A stretch of 64,000 nucleotides of DNA from Candidatus Latescibacterota bacterium (GCA_016187725.1 JACPJE010000122.1:1-64000); one strand, 5' to 3'. Positions 46,541-56,261 are shown, counted from the first letter of the stretch. Notes: generated by a model from the sequence alone, not told the origin. Translations and numbers: made by a program.

Positions 46541-48070
46541 TCAGGCGTTGGCGGGGGGTGGAGTCTGGGGGCGGGGCCGGGAAACGCGTTCGCGCTCGGC
46601 AGTGATGCTCTGGGTTTCGAGATAGCCGTAGAGCTGGCTCAGCTTGCTGTGGACGTTTCTGAGGTGCTCGTTGTCCTTGATGTTCTTGATGTACCGCCAA
46701 GGGACAATATCCTCTTCCTTGAGGGGAATGGCCTGCGGTTCGTAGGCGAGCTGGAGACCGTGCTGCAGGACCTGATTTTTCGGACTCACCTGGTTCAAAT
46801 GGGTGCGGGCAATCTGGGCCAGGACCGAAAACTTGAAGGGTAGTTCCGGCTTGAACCCCTTTACTGCTTCCGGGAAGTGGAGTTTGGGGTACAGGGTCAG
46901 GTGCAGGACATGCTGGCGCATCTCCTCGAAGATCTCGGGCCAGGGTTCGCGGGAGTAGTCGGTGTTCTCGTCGATAGCCGGGCACTTTTCTTGTAGAACA
47001 AAGGAGAGAAACGCGGGGCTGCTCTCGATGAGCAGGCCGCCAGTGCTGTAGTTGACCAGGGGCACCTCCAGGCCGCTCTCGGGCCGGATGAAGCCCAGGG
47101 GTTTGACCACCTCGTTCTGGGTCCGCGCCTCCACGATTTCGAGGAGGAGTTCGTAGTATTTGTTGTCGTGGGAGAAGCGCCCGATGATCTTCTCCCCCTC
47201 GTGAAGGGTGTAGAGGCTGTCCTGCCCCTTCTTGCCTCCCGTGGAGATCCTGACCGGTTTTTTCAGGTAGAGCACATCGCGCAAGGACTCCATTTCCAGG
47301 GCCAGGACATTGACCTCCCCCAGCACCAGTTCGATATCCGGTTTGCGCAGCATACCGGTGCTGGGGGGACGAATGATCTTGGAAAGGCTGATGTAGCGAT
47401 CGTGGGGCTGCTTGTTGAGCATGATCGCACGGAATTCGGCAATGGCCTCCCGGGTGGAAAAAGACGGGCGTCCCGGCTCTGGCTTGAGGAAGGGGGTAGT
47501 GCTCAGGTCGTTGAGCATGGGCGTGGGCGCACCCTGGGTGGGAAAGGTGTGATTGGTCGTCCGCACAAAGAGGTCGAAGGTGACGTGGGAGGTCAAGGGC
47601 ACCCTGGTATCGCCGTAGTTCCTCATGGTGTAGCGGAGGAACTGGCGTTTTTCCTGTTTTTTGACCGAGCCGATGGGGATGAGCTTGTAGGCTGCCTGGG
47701 CGTGAAAATCCAGGGTTTCGACGATTTCGGGAAGCAGGCGGAAACGGCCCAGGATGCGGCAATCGATGCGATGGGGGACCCGGCGGTGATAGAAATGCAG
47801 GGAAACGTTCCTGGCAGACAGGTTCTGGTCGGTGGAGAGTTTCAGGTTTTCTGGAGTGGTGATGTAGAGGTGGGGCCCTTCGGAATAGAGCTTCTTGTCG
47901 CGCCGCAGGATGAAGGACTTGCCCAGTTCCTCCACTCCTCCGTTGGCCGTCCCCTTGAGATGGTAGACCAGGGCCGAAGGCGGGCTGAATTCTACCAGGC
48001 GTTCGATCTCTATCTTGGGATCGAATCCCGGGTCATTGGTTTTTCTTCTGCCAAAAAAAAAATCGAACAT
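46541..48070 (-). CDS. PilZ-like protein with split c-di-GMP motifs
   Basis: 509 residues, no signal peptide or membrane segment. RQFLR (142-146) followed by a beta-rich stretch resembles the PilZ RxxxR motif, and NYSTGG (340-345) matches the PilZ [D/N]xSxxG motif. They are separated by about 194 residues rather than the usual 20-35, so the protein may carry a PilZ-type barrel with a large insertion, or two half-sites. The C-terminal 160 residues are helical and end in a proline-rich tail. If PilZ, it would respond to cyclic di-GMP. Transcribed divergently from the activator at 48232. Confidence 0.55.
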   Translation of the reverse strand: MFDFFFGRRKTNDPGFDPKIEIERLVEFSPPSALVYHLKGTANGGVEELGKSFILRRDKKLYSEGPHLYITTPENLKLSTDQNLSARNVSLHFYHRRVPHRIDCRILGRFRLLPEIVETLDFHAQAAYKLIPIGSVKKQEKRQFLRYTMRNYGDTRVPLTSHVTFDLFVRTTNHTFPTQGAPTPMLNDLSTTPFLKPEPGRPSFSTREAIAEFRAIMLNKQPHDRYISLSKIIRPPSTGMLRKPDIELVLGEVNVLALEMESLRDVLYLKKPVRISTGGKKGQDSLYTLHEGEKIIGRFSHDNKYYELLLEIVEARTQNEVVKPLGFIRPESGLEVPLVNYSTGGLLIESSPAFLSFVLQEKCPAIDENTDYSREPWPEIFEEMRQHVLHLTLYPKLHFPEAVKGFKPELPFKFSVLAQIARTHLNQVSPKNQVLQHGLQLAYEPQAIPLKEEDIVPWRYIKNIKDNEHLRNVHSKLSQLYGYLETQSITAERERVSRPRPQTPPPANA

Positions 48071-48111
48071 CAGGCAAGAGCTTGGAGGTGAGGGACGCTG
48101 GGGTGAGCGTC

Positions 48112-48140
48112 TTGAATTATTAACTTAATTTATATATAAA
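48112..48140 (+). promoter_or_regulatory. Sigma-70-like promoter for the activator at 48232
   Basis: TTGAAT (48112-48117), 17-base spacer, TATAAA (48135-48140). Start of transcription near 48147, leaving a leader of about 85 bases. It lies on the same DNA as the minus-strand promoter at 48131-48159, so the two cannot both be occupied. Confidence 0.6.
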
Positions 48141-48159
48141 AATAACAGTTGAATGTCAA
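48131..48159 (-). promoter_or_regulatory. Sigma-70-like promoter for the PilZ-like gene
   Basis: Minus strand: perfect TTGACA (48159-48154), 17-base spacer, TATATA (48136-48131). Transcription would start near 48124, about 54 bases before the ATG at 48070. Its -10 overlaps the -10 region of the plus-strand promoter. Confidence 0.65.
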
Positions 48160-48231
48160 GGGGAAAAGAGGGCTGGAGGTATAATAAGTGCTTTTCTTTT
48201 CTGACTGTTATACCGAGGAAAGCGAGGGCTC

Positions 48232-49605
48232 GTGAGCGCCGACAACAAGCCGACATCGAGGATTCTGGTAGTGCTGCCCGAATCGGCACCGACCAAGGAA
48301 TTGGTGGCCTTTCTGGAGCATCAGGGTTTCGAGGTGATGTGGGCCAGGGAAGGGCAGAATGGGTACGAAATCATCGACACCGAAGCGCCGGACGCCCTCA
48401 TCGCCGATCTGCGGGACAGCCGCATCGACGGGTTGCGCCTGCTGCAAGTGGCGCGCCAGCGCAATTCGGAGATCTGCGCCATCCTGGTCGGTGGACCAGC
48501 GGAAATCGAGCTGGGAGTGGAAGCCATGCGCATGGGGGCGTACGACTTCCAGGTCCAACCGCTGAATCTGGCCAAGATCAGGGCCGTGCTGGACCGGGGG
48601 ATTTCCCATCAGCGCCTGGTGGGCGAGGTCACCAGCCTGCAGCGCCGGCTGGACGAGCGCTACCGCCTGGGGGGCATCGCCCGCCGCTCCTCGCGCTGGC
48701 AGCGGATCTACAGCCAGATCGAGCAGGTGGCCAGGTCCAAGGCCAGCGTGCTGATCACCGGCGAGACCGGCACCGGCAAGGGAGAGGTGGCCAAGGCCAT
48801 CCATCAACAGAGCCGCAGACGGGAAAATCCCTTTGTCGAGATCAGCTGCGGGGCCCTGCCCGAAGGCATCGTGGAGAGCGAATTATTCGGCCACGAGAAA
48901 GGGGCCTTCACCGGAGCGGCCATGGCGCGCAAGGGGCGTTTTGAGCTGGCCGACCAAGGCACCCTCTTCCTCGACGAGGTCGGGGACCTGCCCCTGGCCA
49001 CCCAGGTGAAGCTGCTGCGGGCCATCCAGAGCGGCGAATTCGAGCGGGTGGGGGGGGTGCAGACCCGCAAGGTGGATGCGCGGATCATCGCCGCCACCAA
49101 CCGGAATCTAGAAGAGATGGTCGAGCAGGGGACCTACCGGGCGGATCTCTTCTACCGCCTCAAGGTGGTGGCCATCGAGGTGCCGCCCCTGCGCGAGTGC
49201 CGGGAAGACATCCCGATCCTGGTCGATATGTTCACCCACCAGTTCGCCCGCGAAAACGGGGTGAAACTCGGGGGGGTGGCCCCCGAAGCCCTCGACGTGC
49301 TGATGGCCTACGAGTGGCCGGGCAATGTGCGGGAGTTGAAGAACTGCATCGAGGGGATGGTGGTCATGGGGCCGCGCCAGGGCCTGCTCAAGGTGGGCGA
49401 CATTCCGCGCCATATCAGGAAGAAGGCCCCCGAGGCCTCCGAGCTCCTCTTCCGGCCGGGCATGAGCCTGGAAGAGCTGGAGAAAGTGGCCATCGAGGAG
49501 ACCCTGAAGGCGGTCAATTTCGACCGCCGGCAGGCGGCCAGGCTGCTGGGCATAGGCCTGAGCACCCTCTACCGAAAAGAAAAGGAGTACGGACTGCGGC
49601 CCTGA
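48232..49605 (+). CDS. Sigma-54 activator with degenerate receiver domain
   Basis: 457 residues from a GTG after GAGGAAAGCGAGGG. The N-terminal domain (about 10-120) is receiver-like, but only D59 remains; the acidic pair after the first strand is VVLPES, the T/S switch is GG, and the conserved lysine is Q in QVQPL. Phosphorylation is therefore doubtful. The AAA+ domain (about 150-385) is intact: Walker A GETGTGKG, GAFTGA, Walker B LFLDEVGD. A Fis-type helix-turn-helix ends the protein. Known degenerate-receiver activators are controlled by partner proteins or ligands. The adjacent PilZ-like gene is a possible functional partner (inference). Confidence 0.9.
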   Translation: MSADNKPTSRILVVLPESAPTKELVAFLEHQGFEVMWAREGQNGYEIIDTEAPDALIADLRDSRIDGLRLLQVARQRNSEICAILVGGPAEIELGVEAMRMGAYDFQVQPLNLAKIRAVLDRGISHQRLVGEVTSLQRRLDERYRLGGIARRSSRWQRIYSQIEQVARSKASVLITGETGTGKGEVAKAIHQQSRRRENPFVEISCGALPEGIVESELFGHEKGAFTGAAMARKGRFELADQGTLFLDEVGDLPLATQVKLLRAIQSGEFERVGGVQTRKVDARIIAATNRNLEEMVEQGTYRADLFYRLKVVAIEVPPLRECREDIPILVDMFTHQFARENGVKLGGVAPEALDVLMAYEWPGNVRELKNCIEGMVVMGPRQGLLKVGDIPRHIRKKAPEASELLFRPGMSLEELEKVAIEETLKAVNFDRRQAARLLGIGLSTLYRKEKEYGLRP

Positions 49606-49610
49606 GGCCT

Positions 49611-51119
49611 TCAGCGGCGGCGGCTGTAGAACTCCTTGATCAGCTGGTTGAGCATCTCCTGCGGCTTGAGGAGTACCCCGGAACTGACGGTGAATTCGCG
49701 CTGCTCGATGAGCCGCAGGCCGTGGCCGTAGTCGGCCAGCAGCTCGCGGCACAGCTCTTCGGGTGAGAGCTTCCTGGCCAGGGTCAGCTGCCACAGCTCC
49801 TGGAGGGCGTCGGGAGGGAAATGCAGCTGGATGCCGTGGGACTGGAAAAAGGTGTCGCTGAAGCGCTGGAGGGAATGGTGGAAGAGGAGTTCCTGCAGAC
49901 TGCCCGCGGGATCTTCCACCACCCCGGCACTCACCTTCAGGGAGGTGATATCCACCGAGGGCAGCTTGCGCTCGAAGTGGAGCAGGACCTTTTCGATGGC
50001 GCTGACCAGGGCCCGGGCCCCGGTGTGTTCCTCCCCGGCCCGCCGGGCCAGGAGTTGGAGCGCCTCGTCGGTAAATTGTAAGGCTATGCCGTAGGCGCGG
50101 AAATCGCGTTTCTTGGCCAGGATGACGCTGCTCTTGGGGTTGCGCAGGATCTGGAGCAGATCCTCCCATCCCAGTTCGTCGAGCACGGCGACCACCGGCA
50201 GGCGGCCGATGAACTCGGACTCGAAGCCGTATTCGATGAGGTCTTCGGCGCGCACCTGAGCGGCCAGCCGATCACCGGCGGGTTCGGGTTGGACCTGGGA
50301 GGGGGCATGGAAGCCCATCTGGCCGCGGTTGAGCCGTCGGGCAATGATCTCCTCGAGGCCGGAGAAAGCGCCGCTGACCACAAAGAGGATGTTGCGGGTA
50401 TTGATCTTGCGCCGCTCCACCTTGCCGGTGCGCTGTATTTGCAGGACGGATTCCATCTGCGAGGCGATATCGTGGGGAGAGCGCAGATCGACCTCGGTCT
50501 CCTCCATCAGCTTGAGCAGGTTGCGCTGGACTCCGGAGCGGGAGACATCGGGCCCGAAGCTGTTGCGCGAGGCGGCGATCTTGTCGATCTCGTCGATGTA
50601 GATGATGCCGTACTGGGCACGTTCGATGTCGCCCCCGGCCTCGCGCACCAGCTCGCGCACCAGATCCTCCACGTCGCCGCCCACGTAGCCGGTCTCGCTG
50701 AACTTGGTGGCGTCCGCCTTGACAAAGGGCACGCCCAGCCGGCGGGCGATGAGCTTGATCAGGTAGGTCTTGCCCACGCCGGTGGGGCCGATCATCAGCA
50801 CGTTGTTCTTGATGGTGCCGACCAGGTCCTCCTCTTCATCGGGGGGCAGCCTGAGCCGGTTGAAGTGGGTGCAGAACTTGGTGGCGAGGATGGCCTTGGC
50901 TTCGTCCTGCTTGATCACGTACTGGTCGAGGTAGGCGATCAGTTCCTCGGGCTTCAGGTCGAATTCGACGCCCTCCCGGTAGGAACCGGGCGTGCCGGTG
51001 GCGGCGGTGCCGGCCGTCTGGGGCTGGGGTGGGGGTTCGGCGGCGGACTCGTACTGGCGAGCCAGGAACTGGCGCAGTTTTTCGGGATCGAGGCCCGGCT
51101 TTTCGGCGCGTATATCCAT
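49611..51119 (-). CDS. ClpX-like AAA+ unfoldase without zinc domain
   Basis: 502 residues from the ATG at 51119; a promoter at 51169-51197 supports this start over a GTG at 51230. ClpX features: Walker A GPTGVGKT (111-118), pore loop GYVG (144-147), Walker B IIYIDEID (172-179), and EFIGRLPVVAVLDEL. The N-terminal zinc-binding domain is missing, replaced by about 50 variable residues. The ClpP-binding IGF tripeptide is MGF (268-270), and the C-terminus extends about 100 residues beyond ClpX. It may unfold proteins alone or with ClpP. Symbol clpX is not assigned because a classical copy may exist elsewhere. Confidence 0.82.
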   Translation of the reverse strand: MDIRAEKPGLDPEKLRQFLARQYESAAEPPPQPQTAGTAATGTPGSYREGVEFDLKPEELIAYLDQYVIKQDEAKAILATKFCTHFNRLRLPPDEEEDLVGTIKNNVLMIGPTGVGKTYLIKLIARRLGVPFVKADATKFSETGYVGGDVEDLVRELVREAGGDIERAQYGIIYIDEIDKIAASRNSFGPDVSRSGVQRNLLKLMEETEVDLRSPHDIASQMESVLQIQRTGKVERRKINTRNILFVVSGAFSGLEEIIARRLNRGQMGFHAPSQVQPEPAGDRLAAQVRAEDLIEYGFESEFIGRLPVVAVLDELGWEDLLQILRNPKSSVILAKKRDFRAYGIALQFTDEALQLLARRAGEEHTGARALVSAIEKVLLHFERKLPSVDITSLKVSAGVVEDPAGSLQELLFHHSLQRFSDTFFQSHGIQLHFPPDALQELWQLTLARKLSPEELCRELLADYGHGLRLIEQREFTVSSGVLLKPQEMLNQLIKEFYSRRR

Positions 51120-51168
51120 AGGGGGATCGAGAAGGGGAATTGGGGGATGAAAATAGCAGTGCGCCGTT

Positions 51169-51197
51169 AATATACTCGGCCCCTGCCCTCCGGACAA
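51169..51197 (-). promoter_or_regulatory. Sigma-70-like promoter for the ClpX-like gene
   Basis: Minus strand TTGTCC (51197-51192), 17-base spacer, TATATT (51174-51169). Start near 51162, about 43 bases before the chosen ATG. The inverted repeat GTCCCG-TTCTG-CGGGAC (51199-51215) lies just upstream, between the two divergent promoters, and could be an operator. Confidence 0.55.
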
Positions 51198-51223
51198 GGT
51201 CCCGTTCTGCGGGACAAGCTCAA

Positions 51224-51252
51224 TTGACACCGGCCGGGGGGAGGTCTAGATT
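51224..51252 (+). promoter_or_regulatory. Sigma-70-like promoter for the LpoA-like gene
   Basis: Perfect TTGACA (51224-51229), 17-base spacer and TAGATT (51247-51252), 54 bases before the ATG at 51307. Confidence 0.6.
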
Positions 51253-51306
51253 CTCTCTTACTTTTCAACCCGGTGCCGGCGCCCACGGCCGGCCGGGGGA
51301 GCCTCC

Positions 51307-53292
51307 ATGCCCCAGCGCACCTTAGTCCTGTGCCTCGCGTTCAGTTGCCTGGTCGCGGCCAGTGCGCCCGCTAGAGCGCAGGCCGCAGCGGCGCCTTATT
51401 CCACCGCGGCTGACAAGCTCTTCAACAAGGGCCTCAAATATTACGCCAAGGGCCAGTACTCCAAGGCGCGCGACGCCTTCGTGGACCTGGTCAAGCAGCC
51501 CCTCAACCAGCGCTCCAGCGCCGGCCAGCTCATGCTCGGCCGCACCCTGTTCCACCTGGGCGAGTACGAGCGGGCCCTGCAGGTGGCCCAGCGGCTGGAG
51601 CCCAAATACCCCGACAGCCCCTACCTCACGGACGCCTGGCTGCTGGCCGGTGACTGCTGCTACGCCCTGCAGCGCTATGCCGAGGCGGCCCTGCTCTACG
51701 GCCGGGTGCTCCTGGTCGAGGCCCCCCTCGAACTCAGGGCACAGGCCGCAGAGCGGCTGGCCGGGGTGGTCAGGAACGAATTGGTCGCTGGCCAGGCCCT
51801 GGACCGACTCCGCGACCAGTTGGGCGAGGGCCTGCTGCGCGAGGCCCTGGATTTCGGCGCGGCGCGCTGGTACCAGCGACTGGGCTGGGAGGCGCAGAGC
51901 CGGGCGGCCCAGAAGACCTATCGCCGCCAGCACGCCGGCGGGATTTTCATCCCCCTGCTGGCCGAAGCCAAAGCCCCCCCTGCCAAGCCAGATCCGGCAG
52001 TGGTGGTCCCCGGCCAGGCAATCCGGGCCCAGGAGGAGGTGCCGCGCCTGGGTTTGCTGCTGCCCCTGTCGGGACCTGACCTGCAGCTGGGCCGGGAATT
52101 GCTGGAAGGGGCCCGGCTGGCCAACCGCGAGCAGGGCAATCCCTTCGAACTGGTCCCCATGGATACGGGATTCGATTACGGCAACCTGCCCATCGCCGAA
52201 GGCCAGGACAGCGAATTGGTGCGCACGGCGCGTGCCATCCGCAGCCTGATCGAGGACGAAAGGGTGCTGGCAGCGGTGGGGCCGGTGTTCAGCGCCCCGG
52301 CGGTGGCGGCGGCGGTGAGCGCCGAGGCGGCCGGCCTGCCCCTGGTCGTCCCGCTGGCCCAGCAGAGCGGGCTGGATTCCCTGGGGCGCTACACCTTTCA
52401 GTTGCGCACCACCCCGGAGGTTCAGGGCCGCGCCCTGGGCGAGTACGCGACCCTGGGACTGGGGCTGAGGACCCTGGTAGTGCTGGCGCCGCTGACCGAC
52501 TACGGTTGGAATTTCGAGCGCGAGTTCACTCGGGTGGCACAGGCCAACGGGGGAAGGGTGGTGCACCGGGACTGGTACCTGCCAGACCAGCAGAAGGATT
52601 TCAAGCGCGAATTCGCGGAGATCAGGCGGGTGGGCCTGGCGCTCAAACCGCCGGCAGGGGACAGTCTGGCGGCCGACTCGCTGGACACCCTGGGCACCAC
52701 TGCTTCGCTGCCGATCGTCGATGCCATCGACGGCATGGCGGTGGTGGTGGAAAGCTTCGAGGACGCCAGGACCATCGCCCCCCAATTGCACTTCTACCAG
52801 GTGCGAACCCAGGTGCTGGGCAACGATATCTGGTACGACCCGGAGGCTCTGCGCCAGCTGCCAGCGGCGGAGCGCCAGGACCTGCTGGGGTGCATGTTCG
52901 TGTCCGGGCGCGACGAAGGAACGCCGGGGGCCAGGCAGTTTGCGGAACAGTTCCGCCGCCAGTTCGGCCAGCCGCCGGTCTACGCGGTCTACGGGTACGA
53001 TGCGGCCAGGCTGGTGATCCAGGGCTGGCAGGGGGGCAAGCGGGAGCGGGGCGCCTTGCGCGACTGGCTGGCCGGGCTGGAGGGCTTTGCCGGCGCCTCA
53101 GGGCGGATCAGCTTTGCCCGGGGACAGCGGACCAACACCGAGCTGGAGATGATGAAGATCGACCGGCGCGGGCACATCGTGCCAGCCAGCCAGGCCGAAG
53201 AGCCGGAAGAGCTTCCCCCGCAGGTGCCCCTGGAGGAGTCGGCTCCCGAGGAGGGAGCTGCACCCACCCCAGGAAGGGAAACCGGCCAGTGA
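51307..53292 (+). CDS. Periplasmic TPR plus type-1 binding-fold protein (LpoA-like)
   Basis: 661 residues with a signal peptide (about 1-25, cut near ARA-QA). Residues about 33-220 form TPR repeats (YYAKGQYSKARDAFVDL, LGEYERALQVAQRLE); residues about 245-620 form a periplasmic-binding fold (LGLLLPLSGPDLQLGRELLEGA, AVGPVFSAPAVAAAVSAEAA, VYAVYGYDAARL). This TPR plus ABC-binding layout is that of LpoA, an activator of penicillin-binding proteins, and of similar substrate-binding proteins. There is no lipobox, unlike LpoA. The tail is acidic and proline-rich. No transporter genes flank it. Confidence 0.75.
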   Translation: MPQRTLVLCLAFSCLVAASAPARAQAAAAPYSTAADKLFNKGLKYYAKGQYSKARDAFVDLVKQPLNQRSSAGQLMLGRTLFHLGEYERALQVAQRLEPKYPDSPYLTDAWLLAGDCCYALQRYAEAALLYGRVLLVEAPLELRAQAAERLAGVVRNELVAGQALDRLRDQLGEGLLREALDFGAARWYQRLGWEAQSRAAQKTYRRQHAGGIFIPLLAEAKAPPAKPDPAVVVPGQAIRAQEEVPRLGLLLPLSGPDLQLGRELLEGARLANREQGNPFELVPMDTGFDYGNLPIAEGQDSELVRTARAIRSLIEDERVLAAVGPVFSAPAVAAAVSAEAAGLPLVVPLAQQSGLDSLGRYTFQLRTTPEVQGRALGEYATLGLGLRTLVVLAPLTDYGWNFEREFTRVAQANGGRVVHRDWYLPDQQKDFKREFAEIRRVGLALKPPAGDSLAADSLDTLGTTASLPIVDAIDGMAVVVESFEDARTIAPQLHFYQVRTQVLGNDIWYDPEALRQLPAAERQDLLGCMFVSGRDEGTPGARQFAEQFRRQFGQPPVYAVYGYDAARLVIQGWQGGKRERGALRDWLAGLEGFAGASGRISFARGQRTNTELEMMKIDRRGHIVPASQAEEPEELPPQVPLEESAPEEGAAPTPGRETGQ

Positions 53293-53381
53293 AGTGCTTG
53301 CGCGAAGGGGCATGGCACTATATATTGTCTTATTTTGTAATGAGATAAATTTGGATATGGCTACCTAGGAGGAGGCCTGCA

Positions 53382-53678
53382 ATGCCCACCTACGAATACC
53401 AGTGTCAGAAGTGCGGCCATACCTTTGAAGAATTCCAGAGCATCAAGGCCGACCCCCTGCAGAAGTGCAAAAAAAAGGGGTGCCGGGGCAAGGTGCGGCG
53501 CCTGGTGGGCGCGGGGGCGGGCCTGCTTTTCAAGGGGTCTGGTTTCTATACCACCGATTACCGCAGTGAGGGCTACAAGAAGGCCGCCAAGGCCGGCGAC
53601 TCCTCAGCGGCCAGCAGCAGCAGCGGGAGCGAAAGCAAGAGTTCCCCGACTCCTGCCTCGCCGCTCTCCTCCTCCTGA
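53382..53678 (+). CDS. FmdB-family zinc-ribbon regulatory protein
   Basis: 98 residues; the ATG follows AGGAGGAGG. The N-terminal 40 residues are the FmdB/CxxC ribbon: MPTYEYQCQKCGHTFEEFQS with C8-x2-C11, then C29…C34 in KCKKKGCRGKV. GLLFKGSGFYTTDYRS follows, then a serine-rich disordered tail. Small zinc proteins of this family have no agreed function. Confidence 0.88.
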   Translation: MPTYEYQCQKCGHTFEEFQSIKADPLQKCKKKGCRGKVRRLVGAGAGLLFKGSGFYTTDYRSEGYKKAAKAGDSSAASSSSGSESKSSPTPASPLSSS

Positions 53679-53732
53679 GCTGGGTGCAGGCGGGAACTCG
53701 AAAACAGGTTAGGTGGTCTTAGCAGTTTGAGT

Positions 53733-54233
53733 ATGATGACGATCTTGCTGAGAAGTTTATTGGGGCTGGGCTGGGTCTGCTGGGGATTGGCGGGCTGTAG
53801 CAGCCAGACCCCCGAGCAGCTGTTCTCCCAGGCCGAAGCGGCGGCCGCCGATACCACCGCCCTGGACAAGGCGGTCAGCCAGTTCAACGCCTTTCTCGAG
53901 CGTTATCCCCAGGACGAGCGGGCGCCCAAGGCCCTGGACAAACTCGCCCTCATCGCCCAGCGGCGGGGCGACATGAAAGGCGCCGTCGCCTTGTATGAGC
54001 GCCTGCTCAGCCAATATCCAAAGAGCGAGTACGCCGACGAGGCGCAGTTCATGATCGCCTTCATCTGCGAGGAATTCCTCGGCGACCTGGACAAGGCGCG
54101 CCAGGCCTACCAGCGGGTCATCGAGCTGTACCCGGACTCGGAATTGGCCCTCAGCGCCCAGCACCTGCTCCCCAACGTGGGCCGTCCCCCCGAGGAGTGG
54201 GTCAAGTTCCAGGATGCCCCCAGGGCTCCCTAG
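53733..54233 (+). CDS. TPR lipoprotein
   Basis: 166 residues from the ATG at 53733 (a TTG two codons earlier is possible). Lipoprotein signal with lipobox LAGC (lipidated C22). At least two tetratricopeptide repeats (FNAFLERYPQDERAPKALDK; AVALYERLLSQYPKSEYADE; ARQAYQRVIELYPDSELALS), as in BamD/CpoB-type outer-membrane lipoproteins, though shorter than BamD. It leads the MoxR-Bat cluster; the link is by position only. Confidence 0.8.
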   Translation: MMTILLRSLLGLGWVCWGLAGCSSQTPEQLFSQAEAAAADTTALDKAVSQFNAFLERYPQDERAPKALDKLALIAQRRGDMKGAVALYERLLSQYPKSEYADEAQFMIAFICEEFLGDLDKARQAYQRVIELYPDSELALSAQHLLPNVGRPPEEWVKFQDAPRAP

Positions 54234-54354
54234 GCCCCTCCGAAGCATTTCTCTGCCGATGATTACAGTTGCTGAGGAGGGCGGCGCCTGGTATGCGACC
54301 GCTTTCCTATCCCGGTGTTTTTATCCCCTTTGCGTGCTGCGCTAGCGAGCGAAG

Positions 54355-55347
<993 letters not shown>

Positions 55348-55353
55348 GCCGCC

Positions 55354-56232
55354 GTGATCCCCAAGGAGATACTCAAGCAGGTCCATCGGATCGAGATCCA
55401 GACTCGCAGCCTGGTGGACACCCTCTTTGCCGGTGAGTACCACTCCGCCTTCAAGGGCCGGGGCATGGAATTCGCCGAGGTGCGCCAGTACCAGCAGGGA
55501 GACGAGGTCCGCAACATCGACTGGAACGTCACGGCCCGGGCCGGCGCCCCCTTTGTCAAGGTCTTCGACGAGGAGCGCGAGCTGACGGTGATGCTGGCGG
55601 TGGACGCCAGCGCCTCGGGGGATTTTGGCTCCGGCCAGCGGATGAAGGGCGAGGTGGGAGTGGAACTGTCGGCCCTGCTGGCCTTTGCCGCCATCAAGAA
55701 CAACGACCGGGTAGGCTTGCTGATCTTCACTGACGAGCCCGAGGTCTTCATCCCCCCCAAGAAGGGGCGCCGGCACGTGCTGCGCGTGATCCGCGAACTA
55801 CTCTACTTCCAGCCGCGCAAGAGAGGGACTTCCCTGCGGGCAGCCCTCGAGTACCTCGACCGGCTGCTGCACCGCCGCAGCGTGGTCTTCCTGATCTCCG
55901 ACTTTCTCGACCAGGGCTACGAGCGGGCCCTGCAACTGGTGGGGCGCCGGCACGATCTGGTGGCCATCGCCCTGAACGACCCGCGCGAGCGGCAGTTGCT
56001 CTCGGTGGGCCTGGTCTCGCTCTACGACGCCGAGCGGGGGACTCAGTTGCTGGTGGACACCGGCAGTTCCCAGCTGCGGCGCTTCTTTGCCGACCGCCGG
56101 CGCGAGGAGGAGGCGGGGCGGGCGGAGCTGTTCCGCCAGCAGGGCATCGACACCATCAGCATCGACATCTCCCGCTCGTACATGGAACCACTAATCCAAT
56201 TCTTCCAGGCCCGGCTGCGGCGCAGCCGCTGA
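55354..56232 (+). CDS. DUF58 / VWA-like protein
   Basis: 292 residues from a GTG. GRGMEFAEVRQYQQGDEVRN and IDWNVTARAGAPFVKVFDEE are the DUF58 signature. A metal-site VWA-type motif DASAS sits near residue 88. Cytoplasmic partner of MoxR ATPases in many gene clusters. Starts six bases after moxR. Confidence 0.93.
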   Translation: MIPKEILKQVHRIEIQTRSLVDTLFAGEYHSAFKGRGMEFAEVRQYQQGDEVRNIDWNVTARAGAPFVKVFDEERELTVMLAVDASASGDFGSGQRMKGEVGVELSALLAFAAIKNNDRVGLLIFTDEPEVFIPPKKGRRHVLRVIRELLYFQPRKRGTSLRAALEYLDRLLHRRSVVFLISDFLDQGYERALQLVGRRHDLVAIALNDPRERQLLSVGLVSLYDAERGTQLLVDTGSSQLRRFFADRRREEEAGRAELFRQQGIDTISIDISRSYMEPLIQFFQARLRRSR

Positions 56233-56261
56233 AGCGGGCGCAAACCCAAGGAGAGGTCCCG

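Noticed and set aside
51120-51230. GTG start 111 bases upstream for the ClpX-like gene
   Set aside because: It lies upstream of the likely promoter and adds residues with no family resemblance.
53313-53328. Sigma-54-like TGGCAC…TTG before the FmdB gene
   Set aside because: The TTG is one base too far from the TGGCAC and the invariant GC is missing, so spacing fails.
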